From Butyrivibrio sp. (GTDB lineage: Bacteria > Bacillota > Clostridia > Lachnospirales > Lachnospiraceae), in contig JAFUYO010000013.1 of assembly GCA_017470505.1 (NCBI GenBank), forward strand, positions 1 through 64,000: 64,000 nt of DNA, written 5' to 3'. Of this stretch, positions 1 through 9,193 are shown piece by piece (the stretch's first letter is position 1; each line of letters starts with the position of its first letter). Made by a program: the position numbers and the translations under genes. Below the pieces are notes generated by a model that saw only the letters and a program-made list of their open reading frames with translations, was not told the origin of the DNA and did not search any database.

Positions 1-44
1 ACCCTGCCTATTGTGAAAAATTGGTTGTCCGAGCTAAACTTCCC

Positions 45-87
45 ATTAAAAAAAACCGCAAACATAGATAAAATCTACATCTGCGGT
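45..87 (-). terminator. Rho-independent terminator of the tRNA gene
   Basis: On the minus strand a hairpin with ACCGCA/TGCGGT outer arms and ATGTAGA/TCTATGT inner arms (55-87) is followed by a run of about eight T (A on the plus strand, 47-55). It lies 12 bases past the tRNA 3' end and is a textbook intrinsic terminator. Seen directly; function inferred. Confidence 0.85.
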
Positions 88-99
88 CTTAAAATTCAA

Positions 100-172
100 T
101 CGGAGTGACGTGATTCGAACACGCGGCCCCTACCTCCCTAAGATAGTGCTCTACCAACTGAGCCACACCCCG
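100..172 (-). tRNA. tRNA-Pro, anticodon AGG
   Basis: A 73-nt cloverleaf folds by hand on the minus strand: acceptor CGGGGTG/CACTCCG, D stem GCTC/GAGC, anticodon stem CTATC/GGTAG, 7-base loop TTAGGGA, T stem GCGTG/CACGT with loop TTCGAAT, discriminator A. U33 precedes the anticodon AGG, which reads proline CCU. G37 and the C1-G72 pair plus A73 agree with bacterial proline tRNAs. CCA is not encoded. The A at position 34 is uncommon for a bacterial proline tRNA and would probably need deamination to inosine for wider decoding. Confidence 0.93.
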
Positions 173-216
173 ATACGCTGATCTCGTACTTGGTATCTCA
201 ACCAGCGACATCTAGT

Positions 217-245
217 ATCATACAACAATTATCAAAAAAAAGCAA
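217..245 (-). promoter_or_regulatory. Sigma-70-type promoter of the tRNA gene
   Basis: Minus strand -35 TTGCTT (240-245) and -10 TATGAT (217-222) are separated by 17 bases, about 45 bases ahead of the mature tRNA 5' end. Close to consensus, but not tested. Confidence 0.7.
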
Positions 246-285
246 CACTTTTTTATCAAAAGCTTACGCCGTGGAATGTTATGCC

Positions 286-415
286 GTTACTTTCAGTCAG
301 CAGCCGGTACTACGCTGCTGGCCGCGTGATAGCGTGATACGAGTGGCAATTTTGCCTATCGCGAAGCGATTTAATTGCAAAATTGCTTCGTTACCGGTCA
401 GGAACTGAACAGTAA
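286..415. repeat. Interspersed inverted-repeat element, copy 1
   Basis: A 130-bp non-coding element. It opens with GTTACTTTCAG and ends CAGGAACTGAACAGTAA. An internal hairpin has CAGCAGC/GCTGCTG arms around CGGTACTAC. Copy 2 at 1588-1692 shares the ACTACGCTGCT hairpin and the TTACCGGTCAGGAACTG right end. A second internal hairpin uses GCAATTTTG/CAAAATTGC. No ORF is apparent. This element and the tRNA promoter fill the space between the tRNA and the first protein gene. Confidence 0.65.
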
Positions 416-486
416 TGTTATGCCTGATTTTTCAAACTTTGCGCAATGTTTACTCAGGACATTATGGGTGCAGATCACGGCTGAGG

Positions 487-1560
487 TCAGTTTCCCAGAT
501 ATTTGTTGATGTTGGCGGCTGTTATCTTGTCGTAGTGGAGGCGGATGTACTTGCCGTCGGTGACCGTGAACTCGTCCTCGACATCCTCTATGCTGCCGCC
601 ACCGGCGAGAGCCATAGACAGTCTGTAAATGGCGTGGGCCTGGCCTTCTTTGTCATTGTAGACCGTTCCGACCATCTTGTCGTCCCTGACGGCTTCGAGC
701 CCCACCTCTGTCCCGTCGATTCCGAAGATTGCGGGCCAGTCACTTTTCTTTATCTCATAGGCCTCGTAGGCGTCAATTGCTCCGAGGGCCATGTCGTCGT
801 TGTTAGCAAGGATCAGCTCTATGGCGTCACTGCCCGAGTCTATCATCTGTGCCACCTTGGTCTGCGCCTGTGCCCTGTTCCAGTTCGCTATTGAGTTGCC
901 GAGTTTGTCCACTGCAACGCCCTTTTTCATGAGTGTCTCCACACAGTACTCGGTCCTGACAATGGCGTCCTGATGCCCCGCCTCGCCCTCAAGGACAACG
1001 TACTGTATGGCACCGTCGCCGTTTTTGTCGATGGACTTGTCCGTCAGGCAGGTCACTGCTGCCATCTCGCCCTGCATAATCCCCGACTCAGCGGCATCCG
1101 CTCCGACGTAAAAGAGCTTGTTCCACCTGCTGATGTCGCCCTCCACCAGCTCCCTGTTAAAGAAGATGATGGGAACGTCAGCCTTTCTCGCAGCGTCGAT
1201 GACTGCAGTCGGGTCAGTCCTGTCCACAAGGTTTACGCAGATCACGTCGCACCCGTCCTCTATCATCTTTTTCACCTGGGAGTTCTGTGTCTGCTGGCTC
1301 TGCGAGGCGTTGTATATCACGAGCTCGACATTGTCTTCAACTTCTCTGTGAAGGCAGTCCATGAGCAGCGTCAAAAAAGTGTCGTACTGGTCATAGAGCG
1401 TAACACCTATCTTGACCTTGCGGGGATTTCCGACATCTTCTGTCTCCTGGGCACAACCTGAAAGCCCCGCCAATAGAGCTGCCGCAACCGCTATAGACGC
1501 AAGATACCTAAGGCACCTGCCCAAATAATTTTTTATTTTCAAACCACCACAGATTACCAT
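487..1560 (-). CDS. Sugar ABC transporter substrate-binding lipoprotein, MglB-like (second copy)
   Basis: A 357-aa exported lipoprotein. The start is the ATG at 1560 because GAGGAAA lies 8 bases before it; an in-frame GTG at 1578 has no such site. The signal peptide ends in lipobox LSGC (Cys about residue 36). The rest matches the galactose/glucose-binding fold (Peripla_BP_4): KVKIGVTLYDQYDTF opening, an FFNRE substrate-loop motif, YVGADAAESG, DKNGDGAIQYVVLEGE and ANNDDMALGAIDA, all parallel to the main binding protein at 9248-10378. It sits at the end of the transporter/two-component operon, so it may be an alternative binding subunit or a sensor ligand-binder. Copies of one repeat element lie on both sides of it. 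Exact sugar unknown. Confidence 0.88.
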   Translation of the reverse strand: MVICGGLKIKNYLGRCLRYLASIAVAAALLAGLSGCAQETEDVGNPRKVKIGVTLYDQYDTFLTLLMDCLHREVEDNVELVIYNASQSQQTQNSQVKKMIEDGCDVICVNLVDRTDPTAVIDAARKADVPIIFFNRELVEGDISRWNKLFYVGADAAESGIMQGEMAAVTCLTDKSIDKNGDGAIQYVVLEGEAGHQDAIVRTEYCVETLMKKGVAVDKLGNSIANWNRAQAQTKVAQMIDSGSDAIELILANNDDMALGAIDAYEAYEIKKSDWPAIFGIDGTEVGLEAVRDDKMVGTVYNDKEGQAHAIYRLSMALAGGGSIEDVEDEFTVTDGKYIRLHYDKITAANINKYLGN

Positions 1561-1587
1561 TTCGTATTTCCTCAGCACTGTAAATTG

Positions 1588-1692
1588 TTACTATTCAGCC
1601 AGCAGCTAGCACTACGCTGCTACCTGTGTGAGATAATGATTCAGTAGGCACTTTTCATGCCCAAATTGCATATTACCGGTCAGGAACTGTAA
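1588..1692. repeat. Interspersed inverted-repeat element, copy 2
   Basis: About 105 bp between two binding-protein genes. It begins TTACTATTCAG, has the CAGCAGC...ACTACGCTGCT hairpin, and ends TTACCGGTCAGGAACTGTAA, matching 286-415 in the same orientation. The middle differs in length and sequence. Confidence 0.65.
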
Positions 1693-1697
1693 ATCAT

Positions 1698-2675
1698 CTA
1701 CTCCACCACGGGGAACAGCACCCGCTGGTTGCTCTCGTCGAAGAGGTTGTCCCTGTTGACGATCCTGTAGGATATCATTTCATTCTGCATCGGGGTCAGA
1801 CGGTTGTCCATCCTCTCCGCAATGGCTGCGATGCTCTGGTATCCCATGTAATACTCGTTCGGAACGACCATGCTGTTAATGAGGCCGTCGTCTATGTAGC
1901 TAACGTTTTTAATCGAAGTCCCCTCGCCAAATATGTATGGGCTGAGCTCATCCTGAAGCACGTACTCACACACAGATTCGAGCCCGTCATTGTCAAGCGC
2001 GACCAGAATGTCAGCTGTCCTTTCTGTCTGGGCTGTTCTGATTTTGTCAACTGTATTTATTCTGCTGTTGTCCATCCAGAGTATCTCCGCCCCCGATGAT
2101 TCAATGTTCTCCATGAAGCCGTTCAGCCTCTGAATATTGCTGCTGCGCCTCTGATTGCCTGCGACAATCCCTATCGAATACCCGGTCAGGTCATTCCCGA
2201 GAGCTGTCCTTACCTCGTTGGCGAGCGCCCTTCCAATCTCAAGATTGTCAGGCTCTATGCAGGCTGACTTGCCCTCTACATCCACGTCCGTGTCAACCTC
2301 GCCATCGATTAGCACCAGTACCGCTTTGCTGCTGATGTCTGATATCATGTTCTCCGTCTTGCTGCTGCCGCACGCCTGCAGGATTATACCGTCCGCCCCG
2401 TCTGATATCGCCTCATTCATCTGGGCGTACTGCTGGCTCAGGGTCTGGTTCCTGGTCGTGGGGAGAACGGTGAGCTTTACCCCCATGTCCTTTGCGGCCT
2501 GCTCAAGTCCTGCGGTAAAAGAGGTCCATCTTCCGGAGCCGGAATCTTCCACCACCACGCACACCCTTGTGGGGTTCTCTGCGATCCCGCTGAGTATCAG
2601 TGCTGAGGTCGACGCCGTCAGCATCACTATGAGGAGCGCGGAGACGATCATAATAAAAAGATTTCTACCCTTCAC
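1698..2675 (-). CDS. Membrane-anchored periplasmic-binding-fold protein, probable sensor partner
   Basis: A 325-aa protein. The start is the GTG at 2675: GAAGGGAGAG precedes it, and the frame above this point only shadows the kinase gene. It overlaps the kinase stop by 11 bases, so translation is probably coupled. An N-terminal hydrophobic segment (about residues 7-28, no lipobox) anchors it outside. The remainder is a Peripla_BP_4-like domain (VVVEDSGSGRWTSFTAGLEQAAKDMGV; DILVALDNDGLESVC). Position directly after a YesM-type kinase suggests it binds a sugar and presents it to the kinase, as accessory binding proteins do in several Firmicutes sugar-sensing systems. This role is inferred. Confidence 0.8.
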   Translation of the reverse strand: MKGRNLFIMIVSALLIVMLTASTSALILSGIAENPTRVCVVVEDSGSGRWTSFTAGLEQAAKDMGVKLTVLPTTRNQTLSQQYAQMNEAISDGADGIILQACGSSKTENMISDISSKAVLVLIDGEVDTDVDVEGKSACIEPDNLEIGRALANEVRTALGNDLTGYSIGIVAGNQRRSSNIQRLNGFMENIESSGAEILWMDNSRINTVDKIRTAQTERTADILVALDNDGLESVCEYVLQDELSPYIFGEGTSIKNVSYIDDGLINSMVVPNEYYMGYQSIAAIAERMDNRLTPMQNEMISYRIVNRDNLFDESNQRVLFPVVE

Positions 2676-4536
2676 TCTCGCTCTCCCTTCCGCTCTCAAG
2701 CATCTTTCTGTTCTCTTCGTTGCATTCAATTGCGGGCAGATGGATAGTGACACTTGTCCCCTCATCGGGCTCGGATTCGATCACAAGCCCGTACTGCTGA
2801 CCAAAGCGCAGCTGAATACGCCTCTGGACATTGATAAGACCAACTCCTGAGCCTTTTTTGCGGACTCTTGAGTTGTCCGTCAAAAGAAGCGCCGTCTCCT
2901 CACCGCTCATCCCAAAACCGTTGTCGGAAACCCTTATGTAGACGTCGCCGTCATCTCCCAAAAAGCCGCGCACGGAAATCTCGCCGTCCTCCATGTCCTT
3001 GACTCCGTAGTAGACCGCATTTTCCAGGATCGGCTGGACAATGAGCTTGACTGTGCACAGGTTCTTTATCCTCTCGTCAATATCGAAGGTGACGGTAAAA
3101 GCATCCTTGAACCTCACCTTCTGAATGTTCATGTAGTTGCCCGCATGCCTTATCTCATCCTCGATGGGGATGATTGTCTTTCCGCCTGAGAGTGATACGC
3201 GAAAAAGAGATGCCAGCTGGGTTATCATGAACACCGCATCGTCGTATTTTTCGCCCTCTATCATCCACACGATCGAGTCTAAGGTGTTGTACAAAAAGTG
3301 CGGATTTATCTGGGACTGAAGAGCATCAAGCTCCGACTTTCTCTTCTCCTCCTGCGATTCGACCATGTCCTTCATCAGGCGCTCTATCTGCTCGTAACTG
3401 GACTTAAGCGTCCTTCCGAGGTGCTCGATCTCAGACGGTCCTCCAATATAGACAGCAGGGTCACTCCTTCCCATCTCGATCTCCATAATGGAGTTGTTGA
3501 GCATGGTGATGGGCCTCGTCACGCGGTTTGCGACCATTCTGTTGAGTATCAGCATGGCGAGCAGCGTTATCGACAGGACCATGATAACGAAATATCTGAT
3601 ATCCTTCATCCCGTAGTAGGGGTTGCTCCCCGGGATCACGCTGACAAGCTTCCACCCCGTGTAGCTCATGGTCTTGACGGTCACTATCCTGTTGTCGCCC
3701 ATGAACTTTTCCTTGATGCTGCCGTCGTCGTAAGAGGCAGCCGCTGCGCTGTTCTCATTGTAGAGCCCCGCCGCGATCTGCATCAGCATCGGGTGATAGA
3801 TTATGTTGCCTAAGCTGTCACACAGATAGACATAGCTCTTATTTGTGTTGTCGTTGACGCCCTCCATCATCTGCTCAATCACGGCGTAGTTCATGTCCAC
3901 CAAAAGAACTCCCTGCTCAGGAACGCCTCTTCCGCCGAGCTCAACCGCGCGGCTCAAGGATATAACCCAGTAGTACCTGAAGGTGGGATCGTCAACAAAT
4001 ATATTCTGCACATGGGGAAGCGAAAAATGAAGATTCTCCGGGCGAGAAAGAGCTCTTTTAAACCAGTTCTGCTCCGTGACATCAACGCCCGGCTTTTCAA
4101 CACCGACAGGTGACGCCGAGAGAAGCTCGCCTTCTTCCGTGTAGAGTGCAAGGCTTGTCAGGTAGTCCTTGTTCGCCTCATACAGAAAATCCATCTGCTC
4201 GATTGGGGACGAGACATTCATATCCTGGTCCTTGATGACATTGTAGTAGATGGCATCGGACATTCGTCTCATATTTCTCAGATAGACCTCGAGGTTTAGG
4301 ACCGTCTGATCCAGAGTCAGCTGCGCGCTCTCTGTGAGCATCCTCTCTGACCGCACCAAAAACCTCTCGTAGAGCGCGATTCCCATCCCGAGCATGCAAA
4401 CAAGGGCCACGACGGTAAAAGAGATCAAAATCGTGACCTGGATGCTCCTGGGAACAGCGTTTCTCATAAACAGCCCGATCTTCCATCTGACCAGGAGATT
4501 ATGCAGTTTTTCCTTAAAATCCTTCTTACCCTGCAA
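2665..4536 (-). CDS. Sensor histidine kinase, YesM family
   Basis: A 623-aa membrane kinase. TM1 lies at about residues 32-56, followed by an extracytoplasmic cache-like sensor region (about 60-310), TM2 (about 315-335) and HAMP. The His_kinase domain shows the phospho-acceptor motif QINPHFLYNTLDS (about residue 410). The HATPase domain has an N-box ENAVYYGVKD, and G boxes VSDNGFGM and GSGVGLINV. Start is TTG at 4536, with AAGGAAG 7 bases ahead inside the last codons of the regulator gene. Partner of the AraC-type regulator immediately upstream (2-base gap). The operon setting points to control of carbohydrate uptake. Confidence 0.93.
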   Translation of the reverse strand: MQGKKDFKEKLHNLLVRWKIGLFMRNAVPRSIQVTILISFTVVALVCMLGMGIALYERFLVRSERMLTESAQLTLDQTVLNLEVYLRNMRRMSDAIYYNVIKDQDMNVSSPIEQMDFLYEANKDYLTSLALYTEEGELLSASPVGVEKPGVDVTEQNWFKRALSRPENLHFSLPHVQNIFVDDPTFRYYWVISLSRAVELGGRGVPEQGVLLVDMNYAVIEQMMEGVNDNTNKSYVYLCDSLGNIIYHPMLMQIAAGLYNENSAAAASYDDGSIKEKFMGDNRIVTVKTMSYTGWKLVSVIPGSNPYYGMKDIRYFVIMVLSITLLAMLILNRMVANRVTRPITMLNNSIMEIEMGRSDPAVYIGGPSEIEHLGRTLKSSYEQIERLMKDMVESQEEKRKSELDALQSQINPHFLYNTLDSIVWMIEGEKYDDAVFMITQLASLFRVSLSGGKTIIPIEDEIRHAGNYMNIQKVRFKDAFTVTFDIDERIKNLCTVKLIVQPILENAVYYGVKDMEDGEISVRGFLGDDGDVYIRVSDNGFGMSGEETALLLTDNSRVRKKGSGVGLINVQRRIQLRFGQQYGLVIESEPDEGTSVTIHLPAIECNEENRKMLESGRESESEG

Positions 4537-4538
4537 TT

Positions 4539-6140
4539 TCAGACTTCCTTACCGGCTTTGTACCTGGAGGGCGAAACTCCGAACTGTTTCTTGAAAACAT
4601 AACTGAAGTAGTTTGGGTCCGAGTAGCCAACCTCCTGAGCTATGATATAGGTCTTTTCATCGGTGTTAAGGAGCATCCTCTCCGCAATCTCCATGCGGTA
4701 GTCCGTGAGGTACCCCACAAAGGTCTTGCCCGTCTCCTTCTTGAATACCGTGGAAAAATAGGCGCTGCTCACACCGAGGTAGTTGCAGATAAAATCGATG
4801 GACAGATCCTGGTCGGCGTAGTGGTCAGCCACGTAATCCCTGGCCTTTGCCACAAAGCTCCTCGTGTTGTCGGATCTCTTGTCCTCTATGAGCTTATGCA
4901 TCTTTACGCAGGCCTCCACAAACCAGTCAGAGAGCTCTTTCTGCTCCATCTGCTGCAGCTTTGCGTAGACGTCGCTCGTCATGTCAAAGACGCTTCCGGG
5001 GTCAAGCTGGTTGTTCTTTACAAACTTGTACAGCTCGCTCACCAGCTCCATCACAAAGAACCTGTAGTTCTGGATCGACGACTGGCCGTTAAGGCTGTCC
5101 TTGATAAACTTTTCGGCCGCGACCTCAACCGCCTGTGTATCCGACATCTTGATCTTCTTGAAAATGCTCTCGAGGTTGTCTGCGCTCTCCTCCTGCGGAT
5201 TTTCTTTTTCCATGGGAGAAATCTCTGAGATATTGATAGCCTTGGTGTGACCGTACAGGACTCTGTACGAAACCGCATCCAGAGCTCCTCTGTAAGATAC
5301 GTCAATGTCAGATAGAGACTCCACAAGAGAGCCCACGCCTATGGTGACGTTTGCCTTGCAGATGGACTCAGCGAGCCTGCACAGCCTGTCGCAGTCGTCG
5401 GTAAAGGCTCTCGCATCCTGAGTTTCCTGTACCTGCGCTATTATGACAGTGCTCCCGAGGTATGGAAAGAACCTGCAGCCCCACTTCTCGTTCATCCTCT
5501 CCTCCATAAGCTTTCGCACGGAGACGGATAGGAGGACCGGGTTCATTCCCTCCGGAACAGAAGAAGCGCTGATGTGGACGATAGCGGTTATATAGAAGGC
5601 AGATGAGAGTTCAATCCTGTAATCTGCCAGGTATTTCTCGATCTTTTTCTCCTCGATCCTGCCCTCGACAAGGGACGCAAAAAAGTCCTCCTGCAAAAGA
5701 GGGAGCGAGTCCATGTAATAGTTCTCGAGCTTGGCGACGTTTAATTTCTCGTCGATGTCCCTGTCAAGAGCATCGTGCACTCTCCCAAACACGCCCTTTA
5801 ATTCCTCGGCATCAATGGGCTTTAATATGTACTCCTCTGCCTCGAGCCTTATCGCCTCCTTGGCATACTCGAAGTCATCAAATCCGGAGAAAAAAATGAT
5901 CCTGATATTCGGGTAGAGCTTTTTGAGATTGCGGGAGAGCTCCATACCGTCCATGTACGGCATCTTGATATCCGTCATGACAATATCCGGGCGCAGCTCC
6001 TCGGAGAGTTCAAGCGCCTCAAGCCCGTTGTGCGCATATCTGGGAGTTTCAAATCCCATCTGCTCCCAGTCCATTTTTTTAAGAATTGCCTGTGCGACAT
6101 CCTCTTCATCGTCCACAAGCATGACACGGTATCTGTTCAT
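4539..6140 (-). CDS. Response regulator with AraC-type DNA-binding domain, YesN family
   Basis: A 533-aa cytoplasmic regulator. The receiver domain has the acidic DDE near residues 10-12, phospho-acceptor Asp57 in MTDIKMP and the conserved Lys in YILKP. A long middle region (about 130-420) resembles those of YesN proteins. The last 100 residues hold two AraC helix-turn-helix units (LSIDFICNYLGVSSAYFSTVFKKETG; IAQEVGYSDPNYFSYVFKKQFG). Start ATG at 6140 with AAGG 8 bases ahead. It is likely phosphorylated by the adjacent YesM-type kinase and activates the ABC transporter genes. Confidence 0.93.
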   Translation of the reverse strand: MNRYRVMLVDDEEDVAQAILKKMDWEQMGFETPRYAHNGLEALELSEELRPDIVMTDIKMPYMDGMELSRNLKKLYPNIRIIFFSGFDDFEYAKEAIRLEAEEYILKPIDAEELKGVFGRVHDALDRDIDEKLNVAKLENYYMDSLPLLQEDFFASLVEGRIEEKKIEKYLADYRIELSSAFYITAIVHISASSVPEGMNPVLLSVSVRKLMEERMNEKWGCRFFPYLGSTVIIAQVQETQDARAFTDDCDRLCRLAESICKANVTIGVGSLVESLSDIDVSYRGALDAVSYRVLYGHTKAINISEISPMEKENPQEESADNLESIFKKIKMSDTQAVEVAAEKFIKDSLNGQSSIQNYRFFVMELVSELYKFVKNNQLDPGSVFDMTSDVYAKLQQMEQKELSDWFVEACVKMHKLIEDKRSDNTRSFVAKARDYVADHYADQDLSIDFICNYLGVSSAYFSTVFKKETGKTFVGYLTDYRMEIAERMLLNTDEKTYIIAQEVGYSDPNYFSYVFKKQFGVSPSRYKAGKEV

Positions 6141-6182
6141 GGCTGCACCTTCGTTAAGATTTGGATTTAGATAATTGATAGT

Positions 6183-6491
6183 TTAGGCGTATTTCTCGTA
6201 AATATACTTCCACATCAGGCCCATGAGAATGACTGAGCCTACTATGATGACCATCGCAAGGACCGGATTAAAGAAAGAAACAACACCCATCACAAGGGCT
6301 GCAACTCCGAGGAACAGAATGATGAGGCCGGCGTAAAAGGCGTACTCTTTGGGGTGCTTTATTTCTTCGGGGTGCTCCTTCTTTATAATAGAGACATCTT
6401 TGGTGATGATGAGGCGTATGCCGAAGAACATACATACCGCAAAGACCAGCATCTCTATTCCCATCTGATTGACTAATTCCATGAACGTCAT
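6183..6491 (-). CDS. Small membrane protein of a sugar transporter operon, unknown function
   Basis: A 102-aa protein. The start is the ATG at 6491 (AAAGGAT upstream); the longer open frame runs into the permease gene and is not credible. It has three hydrophobic segments (about residues 7-26, 48-70 and 75-95) with a charged loop KKEHPEEIKHPKEYA between the first two. I do not recognise a family with certainty. It lies between the permease and the response regulator, so it may be an accessory of transport or signalling. Confidence 0.75.
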   Translation of the reverse strand: MTFMELVNQMGIEMLVFAVCMFFGIRLIITKDVSIIKKEHPEEIKHPKEYAFYAGLIILFLGVAALVMGVVSFFNPVLAMVIIVGSVILMGLMWKYIYEKYA

Positions 6492-6582
6492 TATTTTTAT
6501 CCTTTCAGAATACAATTTCCTATTGAATGAAAAAAGGGGACATGGCGCAGGCCATGCCCCCAGGTAATTATAAGGGATTTTA

Positions 6583-7572
6583 TTACTTCTTTGCAACGTA
6601 CTTACGGATATCAAGTGAGATAGCCACGAAGATAACCAGTCCGATGAAGATGTACTGTGCGTTCGCATCAACTCCGAGGTACTGCAGAGCTGCCTTCAAA
6701 AGTTCGAATACGGCAACACCGATTATGGCTGATGATACCTTACCACGACCACCGGTAACTGATACACCACCGATTGTGCAGGCTGCGATAGCTTCCATCT
6801 CGTAACCAAGTCCTAAGTTAACTGATGCACCGCCGGCCTTGGCTCCCAGCATGAAGCCTGCAAGACCATACATCATAGCGGCCTTCATGTAGATGAGTAC
6901 CATTGTGAGACGAACAGGAACACCGGCAACCTCAGCAGCCTGAGGGTTTCCACCTATAGCATACATGTACTTGCCGTGGCGTGTCATGTTGAAGATGAAC
7001 CATGTGAGTGCTGCTACAAGAATTGCGATCCAGATGAGGTAGCTGATTCCGAGGAATCTTCCTGTTGCAATGTTCGTGTACTGTGTTGTGTATCCGCCAA
7101 GAGGTGTAGCACCTGTGTAGATAAGAGCAAGTCCGTAAACGATTTCCATCATGGCAAGGGTTGCGATGAAGGGAGGTACGTGAAGGAATGCGATAAAGAA
7201 TCCTGTGATTGCTCCGAATGCTCCTGTAATTGCAAGAACAATGATAAGAGCAACGAAGATGTTAAGAGGCTGCATATCAGGGAAGAACTTACCTGAGTAG
7301 TCTATCTTCTGAAGAAGTGTTCCGGCTATACATGCCGCAAAACCGATCATACGTCCTGCTGAGAGGTCACACCCCGCTGTGATAACACAGCCTGCAATAC
7401 CGAGGGCGATTACAAGTCTTGAACTCATATTCATAAGAATATTGAACAGGTTGTTCGCTGTGAGGAACCTGTCGTTTGTGATACCTGTGTAGATAACCAG
7501 GATGAACATAACGATGATAACACCGTTATTGATAAGAAAATCAATTGCTTTCTGCTGTTTTGTCTTTACCAT
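6583..7572 (-). CDS. Sugar ABC transporter permease, MglC/RbsC-like
   Basis: A 329-aa integral membrane protein with 8 to 10 predicted helices of the BPD_transp_2 family. Typical segments are NLFNILMNMSSRLVIALGIAGCVITAGCDLSAGRMIG near the N-terminus and the cytoplasmic coupling region YAIGGNPQAAEVAGVPV. The C-terminal TIGGVSVTGGRGKV also fits monosaccharide permeases. Start ATG at 7572 with AGGATT 8 bases ahead. It is 25 bases after the ATPase gene and works with it and the lipoprotein encoded upstream. Confidence 0.94.
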   Translation of the reverse strand: MVKTKQQKAIDFLINNGVIIVMFILVIYTGITNDRFLTANNLFNILMNMSSRLVIALGIAGCVITAGCDLSAGRMIGFAACIAGTLLQKIDYSGKFFPDMQPLNIFVALIIVLAITGAFGAITGFFIAFLHVPPFIATLAMMEIVYGLALIYTGATPLGGYTTQYTNIATGRFLGISYLIWIAILVAALTWFIFNMTRHGKYMYAIGGNPQAAEVAGVPVRLTMVLIYMKAAMMYGLAGFMLGAKAGGASVNLGLGYEMEAIAACTIGGVSVTGGRGKVSSAIIGVAVFELLKAALQYLGVDANAQYIFIGLVIFVAISLDIRKYVAKK

Positions 7573-7597
7573 TGTACTAATCCTAACCCTTTCTATT

Positions 7598-9109
7598 CTA
7601 GAACTGAGTAGCGTAACTCATAACCTTCTCCTGAGTCATCTCGCTCTCTTCAGTTATCTCTCCTCTGAGTTTACCGTTACACATTACATAAATTCGATCT
7701 GACATACCAAGAAGTTCTGCCATCTCGGAAGATATCATGATGATAGCCTTACCCTGCTTGGCAAGCTCTGTCATGATCTCATAAATCTCATGCTTGGCAC
7801 CTACGTCGATACCTCTTGTAGGCTCATCCATTATAAGAATATCAGGATCGTTGGCAAGCCATCTTGAAATAATAACCTTCTGCTGGTTACCACCTGACAG
7901 ATTGGCGATGTGCTCCTGCATACTCGGCGTCTTGATGCTCAGCTTGTCTATGCTGTCATCCACAACCTTGTTGATCTTGTTGTGATCGAGTACAAAGCCT
8001 GCAGTCAGGAATTTGTTGTAAACTGAAACGCCTACGTTGTCCTTGATTGAAAGACATCCGAAGATACCGTTTCCTCTTCTGTCCTCAGTGATCATACCGA
8101 TTCCTGCGTTCATCGCATCGATAGGTTTTTTGATCTTGACGTTCTTGCCGTTGATGGTAATGGTTCCGGAAGCAAGATTTCTGATTCCGAAGATTCCTTC
8201 CATGAGCTCTGTTCTCTGAGCTCCTACAAGTCCGCCGAATCCTAAGATCTCGCCTTTTCTGAGCTTGAACGATACATCCTGGAAAGACTTCTCATGGATT
8301 GAAGAAAGTCCTTTAACCTCCATGACGACATCACCCGGAGTTCTGTCCTTTTCAGGATAGATGTTGGTGAGCTCCCTGCCTACCATCTTGGCAATGATAT
8401 CATCTATCGAGAGGTCTTTGGCCGGCCATGTTCCTATATAAGTTCCGTCACGCATGATCGTGACGTCGTCTGCAATCCTCTTTATCTCATCCATCTTGTG
8501 TGAGATATAGATCATTGCAACACCCTTTTCCCTCAGGCCTTCCATGATCCTGAAGAGTGCCTCTACTTCACTATCTGAAAGAGAAGATGTAGGCTCGTCG
8601 AAGATGATAACCTTGGCGTCATGCGATACAGCCTTGGCGATCTCTACTGACTGCATCTGTCCGATTGACAGTGTGTCGAGCTGAGCTTTGGGATCAAAGT
8701 CCATGTTAACCTCTTTGAGCCACTTCCCTGTTTCTTCATACATTGTCTTGTGGTCGATCACCTGGATCGGACCATATTTCTTTACCGGAAATCTTCCAAG
8801 AAACATGTTCTCTCCCACTGATCTTGCAAGTACCGGCTGAAGTTCCTGATGCACCATGGCAATACCCTTTTTCATTGCGTCATCAGGATTGTCTATTACT
8901 GTTTTCTGTCCGTCGATATAGATTTCTCCGGCATCCATCTTATAAATGCCGAAAAGACATTTCATAAGTGTTGATTTACCGGCTCCGTTCTCTCCCATAA
9001 GTGCATGGACGGTACCGGGCCTGACTGCCAGCTGTACATTATCCAGTGCCTTTACACCGGGAAAGGACTTGGATACGCCCCGCAGTTCCAATTTATAATC
9101 TGATGCCAT
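7598..9109 (-). CDS. Sugar ABC transporter ATP-binding protein, MglA-like (two NBDs)
   Basis: A 503-aa fused double ATPase of the carbohydrate-uptake-type-2 family. NBD1: Walker A GENGAGKS (39-46), signature LSIGQMQSVEIAKA, Walker B VIIFDEPTSSLS. NBD2 has a degenerate P-loop region (GFGGLVGAQRTE) as usual for the family, signature LSGGNQQKVIISRWL and Walker B ILIMDEPTRGID. It powers uptake through the permease encoded downstream; the likely substrate class is galactose, glucose or a related monosaccharide. Confidence 0.95.
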   Translation of the reverse strand: MASDYKLELRGVSKSFPGVKALDNVQLAVRPGTVHALMGENGAGKSTLMKCLFGIYKMDAGEIYIDGQKTVIDNPDDAMKKGIAMVHQELQPVLARSVGENMFLGRFPVKKYGPIQVIDHKTMYEETGKWLKEVNMDFDPKAQLDTLSIGQMQSVEIAKAVSHDAKVIIFDEPTSSLSDSEVEALFRIMEGLREKGVAMIYISHKMDEIKRIADDVTIMRDGTYIGTWPAKDLSIDDIIAKMVGRELTNIYPEKDRTPGDVVMEVKGLSSIHEKSFQDVSFKLRKGEILGFGGLVGAQRTELMEGIFGIRNLASGTITINGKNVKIKKPIDAMNAGIGMITEDRRGNGIFGCLSIKDNVGVSVYNKFLTAGFVLDHNKINKVVDDSIDKLSIKTPSMQEHIANLSGGNQQKVIISRWLANDPDILIMDEPTRGIDVGAKHEIYEIMTELAKQGKAIIMISSEMAELLGMSDRIYVMCNGKLRGEITEESEMTQEKVMSYATQF

Positions 9110-9138
9110 ATCTTGTCCCCTTTTTTCCGTTAACCTGC

Positions 9139-9165
9139 GTTACTGTTCAGTTCCTGACCAGCAAC
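9139..9165. repeat. Partial copy of the GTTACTGTTCAG repeat end
   Basis: GTTACTGTTCAGTTCCTGACC followed by AGCAAC matches the reverse complement of the right end of the element at 286-415. Only this end is seen, so it is a fragment or a solo end. Confidence 0.5.
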
Positions 9166-9193
9166 TCACCTTCGTTATTTCGTTTTCTTCGTT

